64,000 nt of DNA from Aphanomyces cochlioides (Eukaryota > Oomycota > Saprolegniomycetes > Saprolegniales > Verrucalvaceae), in the NCBI GenBank assembly GCA_019828595.1, contig JAHQRK010000003.1:1240001-1304000 (forward strand), written 5' to 3'. The notes under the pieces were generated by a model. The model searched no databases and was not told the origin of the DNA. It saw nothing but the letters and a program-made list of their open reading frames with translations. Position 1 is the first letter of the stretch, and each line of letters opens with the position of its first letter. The position numbers and the translations under genes are program-made. Below, piece by piece: positions 53,659 to 64,000 of this stretch.

Positions 53659-55593
53659 ATGTTAAACATCGGACCCCTTTTTCTATTTGTCAGAACCTTT
53701 GACTTGAATAAAGTATGCACATACAAATCGTTGTATAGCAATAAAGCTAGTATGGCTAGTTGTTGTACTAGCTTCTACGTGTTTGCTTCGCGTCTGTATT
53801 GAGAGGCTGATGGATATCACAAACGACTTGCAGTCATGGCGGCGATGATTCCTTTGCGAGTAAAAAGCATGATAGAATATTTATCATTGTACTGGAACGA
53901 AAAGAATCTCTGGACTAATTGAATTAACTCTGTTTTGAAAGCATGGAGGCGAATGGCGTTCTATGTCAGTAAACTTTTTGTAAAATAGGAATTGATATAT
54001 GTATTTGATGATGATCGGTGTTTACAGGTTTGATTGATAGCTTTGGTGAAAACAAAGTCTTCAACGAATTCAACAATTGCAAGGACTTATTCTTGCACAA
54101 CATGACTTATGCTTCCATCAAAATTAACCATGAAACCATCACATGGACCTGGATGCATTTCAATCGCATTCTACGGCGTCATAGTGCCTGCACTGCATTT
54201 CACAGTTGTTCTATAGTAAGGAATTGCTGTTAGAGCAATTGACATAAAGTAAGTTTATGTTGTGAACGTGATCGCCCTTATTATTCGCAAGTCACTGAAC
54301 CGGTTGAGTACAGCGCTCAGCACTCTTTGTCAAGAGACCCACAACAACGATAGATGGTCGATTACGTTGAACAATCTTTTCTACCAAATGAATTTGTTAT
54401 CGTTAACAGGATGTCAAAGTCATTTCAGATCTACATGTATCTCACAGGCTCAGCATAAATACATGTGCATCAGTAGCCCCATGATGAGCTTTGTTGGTTG
54501 AACTCTTGTCGCACCGAATTAAACTATTTTTCTCGAGTAAAGTTATCGATGCTAATGAGGCTATCAATGCTGCATGCAAGCTTGGTTCCTTGTCAACTTT
54601 TAATGAGTCGAATGACTTTTTTCCAAGTCAAAACGAACGACCTTGCGTTATCGTCAATTCATTAGCCTTTCAGAGTGGCTACGTATTGCATTATGTTTTC
54701 TCGAGCAAATCTATCAACCGCAAATAGCAGGTTTCCTTTGAAAACTCATTAATGTCCTTCTCCTTCGAAGTACTGGTCAAGTAGTTTGCCATACTCACGA
54801 AAAATTCGGACTATTAAACTGAATGCATTTACATTATGGACGTGGTTGCCGTCAACATTAGCAAGTCACAGAATTGTTTGAGTACAACGCTTAGCAGTCT
54901 TTGTCAGGTAGACCACAACTACTACAGATAGTCGATTGCGTTGAATAATCTTTTCCCAACAAATCAATGAACTGTCTTTATGAATTGGCTTTAACACGAT
55001 GCCAAGGAATTTCAGATCTACAAAATATCTTACTGTTGATATAGCACACTAGTAGCTTCATGATGAGCTTTGTAGGCTAGACTTCTACAACAACGAATTG
55101 TTAATGCATGTTTTCTTGAGTAGAGTTATCTGTGGTAACAACATATAGTTCGAGTAGTTTGTGCATACAACTATGATTCCAAGAAAATGCAGGCTATCAA
55201 CGCTGCGAGCCTAGTTCCATGTCAACTTTTGATGAGTCGAATGATTGTTTTCCTCTCACAACACTCATTTCTTGGAGTAAGACAAAAAAAGAACGTCATT
55301 CGCCTCCATGCTTTCAAAACAGAGTTAATTCAATTAGTCCAGAGATTCTTTTCGTTCCAGTACAATGATAAATATTCTATCATGCTTTTTACTCGCAAAG
55401 GAATCATCGCCGCCATGACTGCAAGTCGTTTGTGATATCCATCAGCCTCTCAATACAGACGCGAAGCAAACACGTAGAAGCTAGTACAACAACTAGCCAT
55501 ACTAGCTTTATTGCTATACAACGATTTGTATGTGCATACTTTATTCAAGTCAAAGGTTCTGACAAATAGAAAAAGGGGTCCGATGTTTAACAT
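53659..55593. mobile_element. Fold-back element with 303-bp terminal inverted repeats
   Basis: 53659-53961 and 55291-55593 are inverted copies (positions sum to 109252) with one mismatch seen (53956). Outermost bases ATGTTAAACATCGG. The AT-rich interior contains diverged direct repeats: 54262-54460 resembles 54835-55020 (...CAAGTCAC...GAGTACA...), and 54555-54610 resembles 55185-55245 (GGCTATCAA-GCTGC...GTCAACTTTT-ATGAGTCGAATGA). No transposase frame is present, so the element is non-autonomous. Outside, GATCCAAG and CTTGGATC extend the inversion after a 3-bp gap. Confidence 0.8.
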
Positions 55594-56600
55594 CTCCTTG
55601 GATCAACCGAGTGAGTAACTCGGGCGAGCTACCGACAGATCCCGTACGTTCTCTCACGTGAGAATCCCATGAAGATGCTCGTTTTATTGTCTAGATACAG
55701 CACGGAGAAGCGCGCTCTCCACTTTGGAGTGGAAGAGTGTCCCGGGATTGTTGCAAGTGGCAGCGTGTCGGCATCAACTATACGGCAGTCGTGGTACAGT
55801 AGACACGAGAGGACTTTCTTTCGGGAAACAGTGAGGACACTCTCTAACCTGAGCGACGATGGATCACATGGAGAGAGATGGAAGATGCATAGAACTTGCC
55901 TCCGCGTGGATGTGATGGTGAATGTCACAGAAGCGTATCCACTTGGATTGGAACCTGTGGCCAGGAAACACGAGACGGAGATCCATGGTGGGTTGCGTTC
56001 CCAGCGTCGCACTGTCTATCAATGGAGTTCAGAGCGTCAGGGGGTTTCAAACGAGTCGCGACGACGACGCAGGACGAAGAGCATCGTGAGAGAGAGCTTG
56101 GATTGATACGACTCAGCGTGGTTAGCAAAGATCTGCAACAACACGTCACATGAGTCGACGGACGTAATGGATGCCAGCGCATCGCGTGGTTGTGTTGGCC
56201 ACAGAGCAAGAGTCAGCGTGAGTCAACTCGAATGACGTGCTCATCGTCATTCGAGTTGACTCACGCCGACTCTACATGCCCGTGGTAGTCGCGACTCGCG
56301 AGGAGTAACTTACCAGTACATACCGGGTATACTTCATACGACAACATGGACATCGACAACTCCCTCGAGATCGCGGAATGAGCATCGCGTCGGACTGTTA
56401 CATGCATCACGACACACTCGCAAGAGTACGTTGGATGCAGGCACGCGCGTAGTAACACCAAGATTGTCCAGGGAGCAAGCATGCACCGCCATCGTCTGTG
56501 CCGTCACGCTGGATGGACGGCTGGGATCAATGGCCGAGGGAGAGCAACGAACTGTCTTATGAACACTGCAACGAGGAGACCTTCCCACTTGATATAGAGG
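55594..56600. other. Region without a supported gene
   Basis: Overlapping open frames at 55629-56012 (minus) and 55669-56106 (plus) have no recognised domain; the minus frames might be decayed START-family sequence. A strong hairpin lies at 56211-56271. Confidence 0.4.
56211..56271. repeat. 27-bp inverted repeat with 7-nt loop
   Basis: AGTCAGCGTGAGTCAACTCG... pairs with ...CGAGTTGACTCACGCCGACT; one mismatch in 27 pairs, loop TGCTCAT (56238-56244). It lies between two gene-free segments, 330 bp after the stop of the STAND ATPase gene. It could be a transcription end signal, a regulatory palindrome or a MITE remnant. Confidence 0.8.
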
Positions 56601-59600
56601 CTAAGCATCGGCATGTTTCTTCTTCTTGCCGGGTTTGCGGTCGGCATGCTTGTCGCCAGAGTGGGTTTGGACCTCCATGACCGAGCTCGCCTTGATGTCT
56701 GCTCTTGCTCGCACATCTTCTTGGCCTCCGCTGTTGTCGCTGTCGTCGCTGTCAGAGAAGAAGTCGTCCGCTTCGTCGTCGTCAGTGCATCCGCCATTGC
56801 CGTCAAAGTACGGCAAGCGTTTCTTTGGACTGGCGCATTTTCGAACGCGGAGATTGTACTTGAGCTTCTCTTCAACGCTCCGTTGCACTGGCGCATTGCC
56901 TTGCGTCATGCCTTTGCGCATGCTGTTCTTCTTGCGCAAGGTCAAATTGGCCGGCGTGGCCGAGCCGCCTTCTTCGCCGATCAAACCCCGCACGCTCTGC
57001 TCCACCGCTTCCACGAGCATCGTCGAGTCCATTCCTTGCGACGCCTTGACGCCCAGGAGGAGCGCAAGATGGAGCAGGCCAACATGGAGATTCTACCGCC
57101 GGTGAACGACAGCCACACATTCGTGGATCCTACCTCCGAGAGCGTTTTGAGTCGTTGCGCGCGCTGCTTCTTCTGCTGGGAGACAGCGGTCGCGTCGGTC
57201 AACTGCTGCTCGACGTGCTTGAAATTGTGGAGCTTGGGGCCGTCCGTCGCCGCGAGATCGTTGGCGGACTTGGACGTCGCGAGGAGCTTTTCTGGCTTGA
57301 GGGTCGTTTGACCGAGCTTGAGGTTTTGAAATTCCTGGCGGAGTTCGTCGAGCTGGCGCCGACACTCGGCGACGCGCTGCTCGCCATCTCTCTGCTCTGC
57401 TTCCAGCTGCTGCGCGTGCTCAAACTGGTCGTGCCATCGGAGGAGCACTTGGTCCGCTTCGTTGATGCCGACGTGGCGGAGAACGCCGAGGAGACCGTCG
57501 TCGCTGTATGGACTTCCTTTGTAGACTTTGAGGTCCTGGAGATGCTTGACGCGGATCTGGTTGGCCTCCTGCTTGTGTTCGACTTTCTCCTTGAGGCGGA
57601 TGACCATCGCCGCTTCCTGGACGGAGCCCAAGTCCCCTTCCGCTTGTTTCTTCATCTCTTTCGACCGCATGCGGAACTTGGCCTCCCATTCCATCTGCCG
57701 CAAATTCTGCAATTGCCGCCACCGCAAGCGACTCAGCGCGACTTGATGGATCTGGAGCTTCTCCTGGATCGCCGCCGTCAGCTTGGGGATTTCAATCGAC
57801 GCGAGGCGGCGGTCGTAGCCGATCACTTGTGCTTTCTGCTGCAACTCCGTCATCTCTTGCTTCATCTTGCGGACGCTCGACTCGGCGGCTTCAATCACCT
57901 ACTCAGGACAAGCGTCAGTGTCGACGGCAGTGGCGAGAGCGCTTGCATTTGGATCGCGCGCGGGGTTCGTCTCGCATTGCCGCAGGATCGACTTGTAGTA
58001 GTCGCTCTTCTGCTTCCCGTGGGTCGAGTCGAGCGTGATGAGGCGGATCTGCTCGAGGAGCTCGTCGCGGAGTTGCGAGTTTTGGTTCTGGTGCGACGTG
58101 TTGGCCTTGGCGTCGATCAATTTCGAGTCGAGCGCGGCGAGCGCATGTTGCCGCTCCTTGGTGAGGAACTTGAGCTTGTCGTAGCGCGCTCGCAGCTCGC
58201 TCAGTTGCTCCTACAGCAGCGCATCGTCAAGTCCATCCTGCTCCTTGCCATGGACGCGCAAACCCTCAGCGCTGGAATCGTCAGCGAGATTTCGCCGGTC
58301 GTCGCCGGCTCATCAAACTCGAACGCGCCAGATTCTTCAGGATTGAGCAGCTCGAGCGCCTGCATTGTGTTCTTCTTGGGCGAGTGGCGCGCGAGGATGC
58401 GCTTCTTGTCGGCCAGCGTGCTCGCCACCGCCTTGGGAAGCACCGCGGCGTGCGGATACGGCTTGGCGGGGCTTGGCGCCGCCACGGGCTTCTCCTTCTT
58501 GTCGTGCATCGGAGACGGCGCGACGCTTTCCGATGCATCGGCGGCGTCACTCGGCGGCGTAAACTTCTTGAGAAACAAATTTTCAAACGACACGGCGATG
58601 AGCGGAAACTGCGTCCAGAGCCACCGGCGGACATAATAGCCGTCGTCGGCGTGCGGGCAGAGGTAGTCGACGATGCCTTGGATCTGCTTGGACTCGGTGT
58701 CGGTCAAATGCGCGAGGGAGAAGCTCCCTTGGGCGTTCAGGAACTCCTTGAGCTGCGGCGGCTCTGGTCGCTGCATTTGAATCTTCACCTTGACGTCGTT
58801 GCGCTGCCACGACCGCAAAAACTCGGTGATCTACAAAGTTGGCGGCGCCGCTCAAGCCGCTGGAGACGGCGGGACGTACAGTGAGGAAGAGCGAGAGGAG
58901 TTCTTCCGTCGTCGGGCCTTCCACCTCGATGTACTCGTCGAGCGATCGAATGTAGTCGTCGACGGGATCATGCGAGCTGAACGACGTCCGGAGCGTCTTC
59001 CAGTAGGCGAGGAAGTCCTGCCGATTGCGCTCGTCCCACCAGAGTTGAAACATCTTCATGTCGACGAGGCAGTTCTGGAGCTGCGACCACGCGCTGCAGC
59101 ACTCGAGCTGGACGGGAAGCTCGTCAATGCGGCGCTGGCATGTCGGCATCTTCTCGCAGTACGTTGCGATCGCTTTGTGATATCCATGGCGCAGCGCGTC
59201 GTCCTTGAGGAAGACGTAGCTAGAGCATGCCGTGAAGTAGAGAATCGTCGCGATGGAGCACACACCGAGCGAGGAGACGAAGCTGGTTGTGCGAGATGTC
59301 GTAGAGCACGACGTCGCTGTCCTTGCGGTGGATCGTCATGAGATGCGGGAGGAGAAGATGCAAAAGCTGGACGCGGATCGGCCGCGGCGCGGCGTCTTCA
59401 AGGAGCTGATGGAAATCTTTCTCGGAGAGTCCAAAGCGCGAGACGGCAAAGAGGGAAAGCGCATGGCGGGCTAGGAGCGCGCGGCGTTCCATGAGGAATT
59501 TCGTCCGCTCGACTTCGTCCACTTCGGGAGCCGCGAGAGAGTTCTGGGATGATGCTGCAATGGCCGCCGTGTGCTCGGACTCTCGGCGACTGTTGCGCTT

Positions 59601-61195
59601 GCGGCTGTCAGGACGAGGCAGCGTAGCTGGCGGTGCATGATCATGCGGCGGTTTCTGCGTGAGCGCGTTCAACGCATCGACCAAGTCGCCGAGCAGCATG
59701 GACTTCCACTGCTGTAGCACCAACTAGACGACAGAAAAAGATGAATGAGCGCTCGTGATGGAGAGCGTACTTCATAAAGCGACGAGAAGTCGCACGCGTT
59801 GAGGATGTCGCGGAGGTAGTTGGCGTCGTGGTTGCTCTGGTCGTACATGGTCAAGATGAGCCGGAGGTAGAGCGGACAACTGCTTCCCTTGCTGTCCATG
59901 ATGGACGCCACGGCGTCGCTGTCGATCCGCGTCGAGTTCTACAAAGTCGCAGTCCATGAGCGTTGTCACCAGCATACTCTCGTCGCGTGTTCCTACGCAC
60001 GACGACGTGTGAATGAGCATCGCATGGGGAGAGGATTGAGTTGTACATGGATGATCTTGGTGCACATGGGCTCATCGAGCGGCTCGACGACGAGGAAACC
60101 GGCATTGCGACGTCGGAGTTCCTTGATGCAGTGCGTGTCGTCTGGATCTGGAGGAAGCGCGGCTTCATACATCAAGTCGTCGCTATGGAAGCGTGAGTGC
60201 AAGACTGCAATGGAAAGACGGGAGAAAAAGCGTACTCGCTGTCGTAGGTGAACTCTTTGCGAACGATCCAGCGGCAGCTCGCGAGTTGCGTCGCCTTGGA
60301 CGGTTTCGTCGCCGACAAGAGGATGCGAATGCCTCGGAGACTGTCAATGCTCGCTGCAGAGAGCGCGCGGAATAATCTACCTGGTGGCAATGCATTTGGC
60401 AGCCACGACAGACTTTCACTCCCGTCTTCTGTACGCAAGTTGTCCACGCCGTCGAGGACGATGATGATGCTACAAGCACGCTGTCGTAGACGGCCAGGAT
60501 ATGGAGGAATACTTTTTCCGCTTGCCGTTCTGCGTCGTGGATCGCATGGCGCCTTCAAAGCATCGCGCGAGGGAAAACTTGAGTTTCTCCTCTTCATGCT
60601 CGTGCGGGAGCTGCCTCCCGTCGTGAGCGCAATGAAGATTGAGATGTGCGCACCTCAAAGTCCCGCAGTGAAAACGCCGCCTTGAGGTGATACATGAGGC
60701 GGAAGAGGAAGACAGAGAGCTACGCGATCGTGAACGAACTCTGTGAAGGACAGACCTTGACGCTCTCGTAGGAACAACCGCAGTAGTGCTGAAAGATCAC
60801 CTCGGGATTCGCCGCGGGGGGTTTCTTGACCCGCTGGTTGACCCAGTTGATCAAGAGCGACGATTTCCCACTCGCGGGATGTCCAAGCACGACCAAGAGC
60901 GGCGACGTCTCACTCTCGAGCTCAAATCGACAATGCGCGTCCAGAACATGCATATACGATGGCGTCTCGACGTAGACAAACCCGTCCATGCGGCTACACA
61001 AGGTCAACGTCGCTGCGAGAAAGGTATCAATACGTACCTCCGTGCAAACGCTTCGTGGGCGCCGCTTTCCCGCATCAATGTCGCGCTCTCCACACGCTGA
61101 GCATCGTCGCCAGATCGAAGCTCCTTGGGCAGCGTAATCGCGCCAGGCTTGTCGTCCTTCTTAGCTCGCTTTGGCGACGTCGCCCCGACTGTCAT
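56601..61195 (-). CDS. STAND/NACHT-type ATPase with coiled-coil half (nephrocystin-3-like)
   Basis: Fourteen exons on the minus strand: 61038-61195, 60756-60993, 60654-60719, 60513-60610, 60236-60469, 60047-60182, 59978-59992, 59771-59938, 59266-59723, 58880-59219, 58264-58830, 57947-58210, 57134-57898, 56601-57092; 1332 aa, all in frame. Walker A GHPASGKSS (about 90-98), Walker B IIIVLDGVDN (188-197), sensor-like RILLSATKP, then SCPLYLRLILTM and a winged-helix part (FGLSEKDFHQLLED, DISHNQL, YHKAIATYCEKM, LPVQLECCSAWSQL) as in nephrocystin-3/TTC41 relatives. The second half is coiled coil, ending acidic and KKKK-rich. Probably a ciliary or scaffold ATPase. The 12th intron needs a GC donor (57946, GCAAGC); the seventh exon is only 15 nt and could be skipped. 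Confidence 0.75.
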
Positions 61196-61633
61196 CGGTT
61201 CAATTGATGCCGCGACCTTTCAAGATCCAACTGGTCATTTAGTCGGTTCGACTATTTTGACCGAAATGTCGACAAGACGATCCGACGACACCGATGGCAA
61301 CGACACCGCGTTACTGCCATTGCTTGGCGTTTGTCCGTCTCAGTCTCAGCGCGTGAGTTCGATGCGGCGTCATGCTGTCCATGGGCTCGTCTTTCCACCG
61401 TTTCCAGTCGTCTTGAATCGCGCATTGTCGTTGCAAAGTTGCTAATGAGCTTTGGCTGCGCGTGAATTGTTTCCTCACAGTCGCCATGGAATCCATCGAC
61501 GTAATGGTTGAACCACGACGTGGGTGCTTTGTGTCATCGATATCTGATTGAAAAACAACGCCAATGATGCTGGAAAAACGATGTCCATGGTCGACGATCT
61601 ATAATTCTATCGTACACCGCGTCGACGATCGAG
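61196..61633. other. Spacer between two minus-strand genes
   Basis: 437 bp, holding the ATPase promoter and the 3' flank of the START-FYVE gene. A plus-strand frame (61125-61445) overlaps the first ATPase exon and shows no domain. Confidence 0.4.
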
Positions 61634-63236
61634 TTATTCAATTTCTTCAAAGCGGTCGCTGTCCCGCTCAAACGTGTACTCGGACGCACGCGACTTGTAC
61701 TTGGACGTCTGCTTCTGGACGTACATTTCCTGCTCGGTTGTGCCATGCCAACTGGCGCGCATGGCCGAGAGAATGCTCTCTTGGATCGCAATCGATTTGC
61801 GCATCTCGTCAAAGACGTTTGGGTCGTCCGACGGCCTTCCCGTGCTTTGATGATGCGGCGTGAACGGCTCGACGGGAGGTTGGTCTTCCTTGGAAAGTCG
61901 TAATTCGAGCTCGGACGCTCGTGGTTTGTACGCCGCGTGGGTCGTCGTGTGAGGTAATTTGGACTGCAGCGCTGCTTCCCAGATATCTTCGTCGTCCTTG
62001 GGTGCTTCTACTCTGTCAAAGTCTACACGCGATCGAGTCAATCACCACGTCACGATCCGTCGTGTGTACCTTGAAACGTCTCCTTGCTGCGGTGAATACA
62101 CACAAGACAGACGAGATCTTTGTGGGTTTCCATCGCCGCGACATGGACTTTGTCGTGTGGAATGGGATGGACGCTCTTCTGGACCGAGTAATTGATGGGC
62201 ACGTGGCAGTTTGAACAGACGACTGCTGAGCAGTGCGTGCACATGAAGCGCTTGGAGTGGAAGAGCGTGAACTTCCGCTTGCAACACTGGCAATGCTTTC
62301 GTGTTTGGCTACAGCATTCCACTTGAAATGAGCTCGACATGATGGAAAATACCTTACGGCCCGTCGAATGGAGCCCCGTGTGATCGGTTGCGACTGTGTC
62401 AGCGACGACAGCGAGCCGCGCAGAGCGCCATGCGGCATGGCGAGCAGTCGACGGACGTACGACATGGACGTGAGTTTGTCGTAGACTCGCCAGAAACTCA
62501 ACGCCGACTGGTCGCTAAAGTATTTTGGTGCCGAGCCCTTCATGTCGTGGAATGTCCTCGCGACGACTTGAATTTTGCCGTTGGGCGCCGGCACAAAGAG
62601 CCAAACATCACGGAGCGTCGCGCGGTGGATCACGCCGCCGTCTGTGTGTGGTGGGAGGAAATTGTCGATGGAGTGGACCACTTTGACGAGGATATTGTCT
62701 TCCCGGAGCGTCAAGTACTATGTAGAGATCATGAGAACGACGCAGGATGGAATGGATGGACGTACCTCAACGTAGACACTCTCTCGGGGATTCACACCGA
62801 GGCGACTGCCCGGCATGCGGAGTTTGATGTATTTGATGCCAAGGAAGTCTGGCAAGTCTGGATCAAGCGACGGCAACGCGATGTCGTCGAGTACTGCAAG
62901 GACTTGGGACGTGAGGAATTCCTTGTCGAGCAAGAGCGAGTGGAGAATCTGGTCGTCCTTGGACGTTGCAGCATAGAGCGATGTGTGGAGGTCTTCAATC
63001 GTCGTCGAGAGATAGCCGACGGTGAGGAATGTAAAGAGAGATGACGATGTTGCGTCGTGTGGCACGCTCTGCGTTTTCTTGCGAAAGACCTGCATGTTGC
63101 GTTTGTTCACAGTGAGTTTCCATCCGCTGTTGTCATGGCGTGCGTCGTCGATCCAATCTTCGCGGTGGTTGATCGCATCCACGACGGAGTCTTCCACGAG
63201 GCTCCTGTACTCCTCCATGAATCCTGTCACGGGCAT
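61634..63236 (-). CDS. START and FYVE zinc-finger protein
   Basis: Exons on the minus strand: 62766-63236, 62353-62717, 62070-62308, 61634-62022; 487 aa, introns 44-48 bp. Residues 10-270 form the START-like domain (EEYRSLVEDSVVDAINHRED, WKLTVNKRNMQVFRKK, YIKLRMPGSRLG, SVYVEV...YLTLREDNILVK, RTFHDMKGSAPKYFSDQSAL). Residues 283-360 form the FYVE finger: CQCC, CTHC, CSNC and CLVC pairs, with a changed basic patch (HSKRFMCTHCS). The last 120 residues are polar with a short coiled coil. Unlike the two other START-FYVE genes of the window this one has introns. ATG 63236 is the first in frame. Confidence 0.85.
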
Positions 63237-64000
63237 CTTTGCTTATGGACTGCTCCCACACTCGAGCGTTACGCACATCGCTGGATCTTGCGGGCGGGAG
63301 AGACCACTCTCTACTTCCGTGTCATGGTGTGAGTCGGAGAGTCCCACGATTACCTCTTCGCCCCTGTTAACAACTGACAACTCTTGGGAAAAGCTGATCG
63401 GCGCACACTGCACATGTTGCCAAGCTAGAGGACAGCCAGCAAGCACTCCACGAAGCGCATGGAGCCCACGGCCAAGTCGCCACCGTCGACGTTGTCGTCC
63501 CTTGTTCCATTGAGACATTTCAAACCAAACATGTGCAATTTCTAACGTCCACCTGGAAATCTGTCTCGGTCATGAAATTTTCGCTCAAAATATCTCACCA
63601 CACCGAAATGAATCGTTAGCATACTTTAATCAAGATAAAGTTTAATTATGTTGGGATATTTTTCAAAAATTGAAGTGATTTGGCTGCGGCAATTTAATGA
63701 AAAATACTTTGTAATTGGATACACTTTACAATTTGATATTTTATGGCGTATAGGATTAGAGAGACCTTACAACTTTGTTTTGCGAGATGTGCGGCGCCGC
63801 CAAAACAAACAACTTGACATCGTTTGCGTGTTCATCAAGCGATGATATAGCGTTGGCTTGTACAAAATTTTGACGGTACTTCAGCCAAAGATGGATGGGC
63901 CGAAGCGTGTAGTCTTTCAATCGTACTTTTAACCTCCCTTCTAGATTGGAAGCATTGGTGGATTCCAAAACGTTGTTTGAACGCGACGACTGAATCACGC
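63237..64000. other. Right-hand end of the window, no gene seen
   Basis: 764 bp. 63330-63600 has no supported ORF; 63600-63800 is AT-rich. Short frames at 63648-63998 show no feature. Confidence 0.4.

Noticed and set aside
55629..56209. Possible minus-strand gene with LLYHDCRIVDADTLP.
   Set aside because: Stops interrupt the frames and no domain is recognisable.

Overview
This window looks like nuclear DNA of an oomycete, most probably of the Saprolegnia/Aphanomyces type. The evidence is a compact eukaryotic layout on both strands, many introns of about 37-56 bp (mostly GTA...TAG), three START-FYVE type proteins (a family expanded in oomycetes), an Argonaute, a bacterial-type (organellar) leucyl-tRNA synthetase, and secreted proteins with an RxLR-like motif. 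Species cannot be named from the sequence alone. Exon limits were worked out by hand from splice signals, reading frame and homology recalled from known families; no alignment was run.

Region 1 (1-7.6 kb) is an accessory block. After the end of an L-type lectin-like gene come four intact members and one decayed relative of a small secreted-protein family. Each intact member has a near-identical signal peptide, one roughly 45-bp intron at the same place, the motif RYLR or RHLR at residues 44-48, then an acidic low-complexity tail that differs completely between copies (HED minisatellite, poly-Asp, or Lys/Asp/Pro/Ser-rich). Two copies lie on the arms of a 1463-bp inverted repeat that appears perfect. 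5' flanks and 3' ends are conserved while the tails are not. This is the strongest candidate for an undescribed system: an RxLR-like effector cluster in a lineage where such effectors are rare.

Region 2 (7.7-22 kb) is housekeeping: coronin, a one-pass membrane protein, RIO1 kinase, beta-mannosidase, a ferredoxin-fold protein without any cysteine, a DENN-PDZ protein, a PH protein and an acidic unknown. Region 3 (22-31 kb) is AT-rich and repeat-rich: a complete pogo-like transposon with perfect inverted ends, a START-FYVE-GAF protein and a MITE-like element. Region 4 (31-37 kb) holds a MAK-type kinase, Argonaute and a syntaxin.

Region 5 (37-43 kb) is a tandem array of four GNAT acyltransferase paralogues, two broken by single-base frameshifts, followed by a membrane-anchored unknown. 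Region 6 (43.6-44.1 kb) is a tRNA-Gly gene split by a tRNA-derived SINE with a 16-bp target duplication. Region 7 (44-53.5 kb) holds QTRT2 (queuosine tRNA modification), a coiled-coil protein, leucyl-tRNA synthetase, an MFS transporter and a START-FYVE protein. Region 8 (53.6-64 kb) has a 1.9-kb fold-back element with 303-bp inverted ends, a long nephrocystin-3-like STAND ATPase with coiled coils (14 exons, including a probable GC-AG intron and a 15-nt exon) and a third START-FYVE protein.
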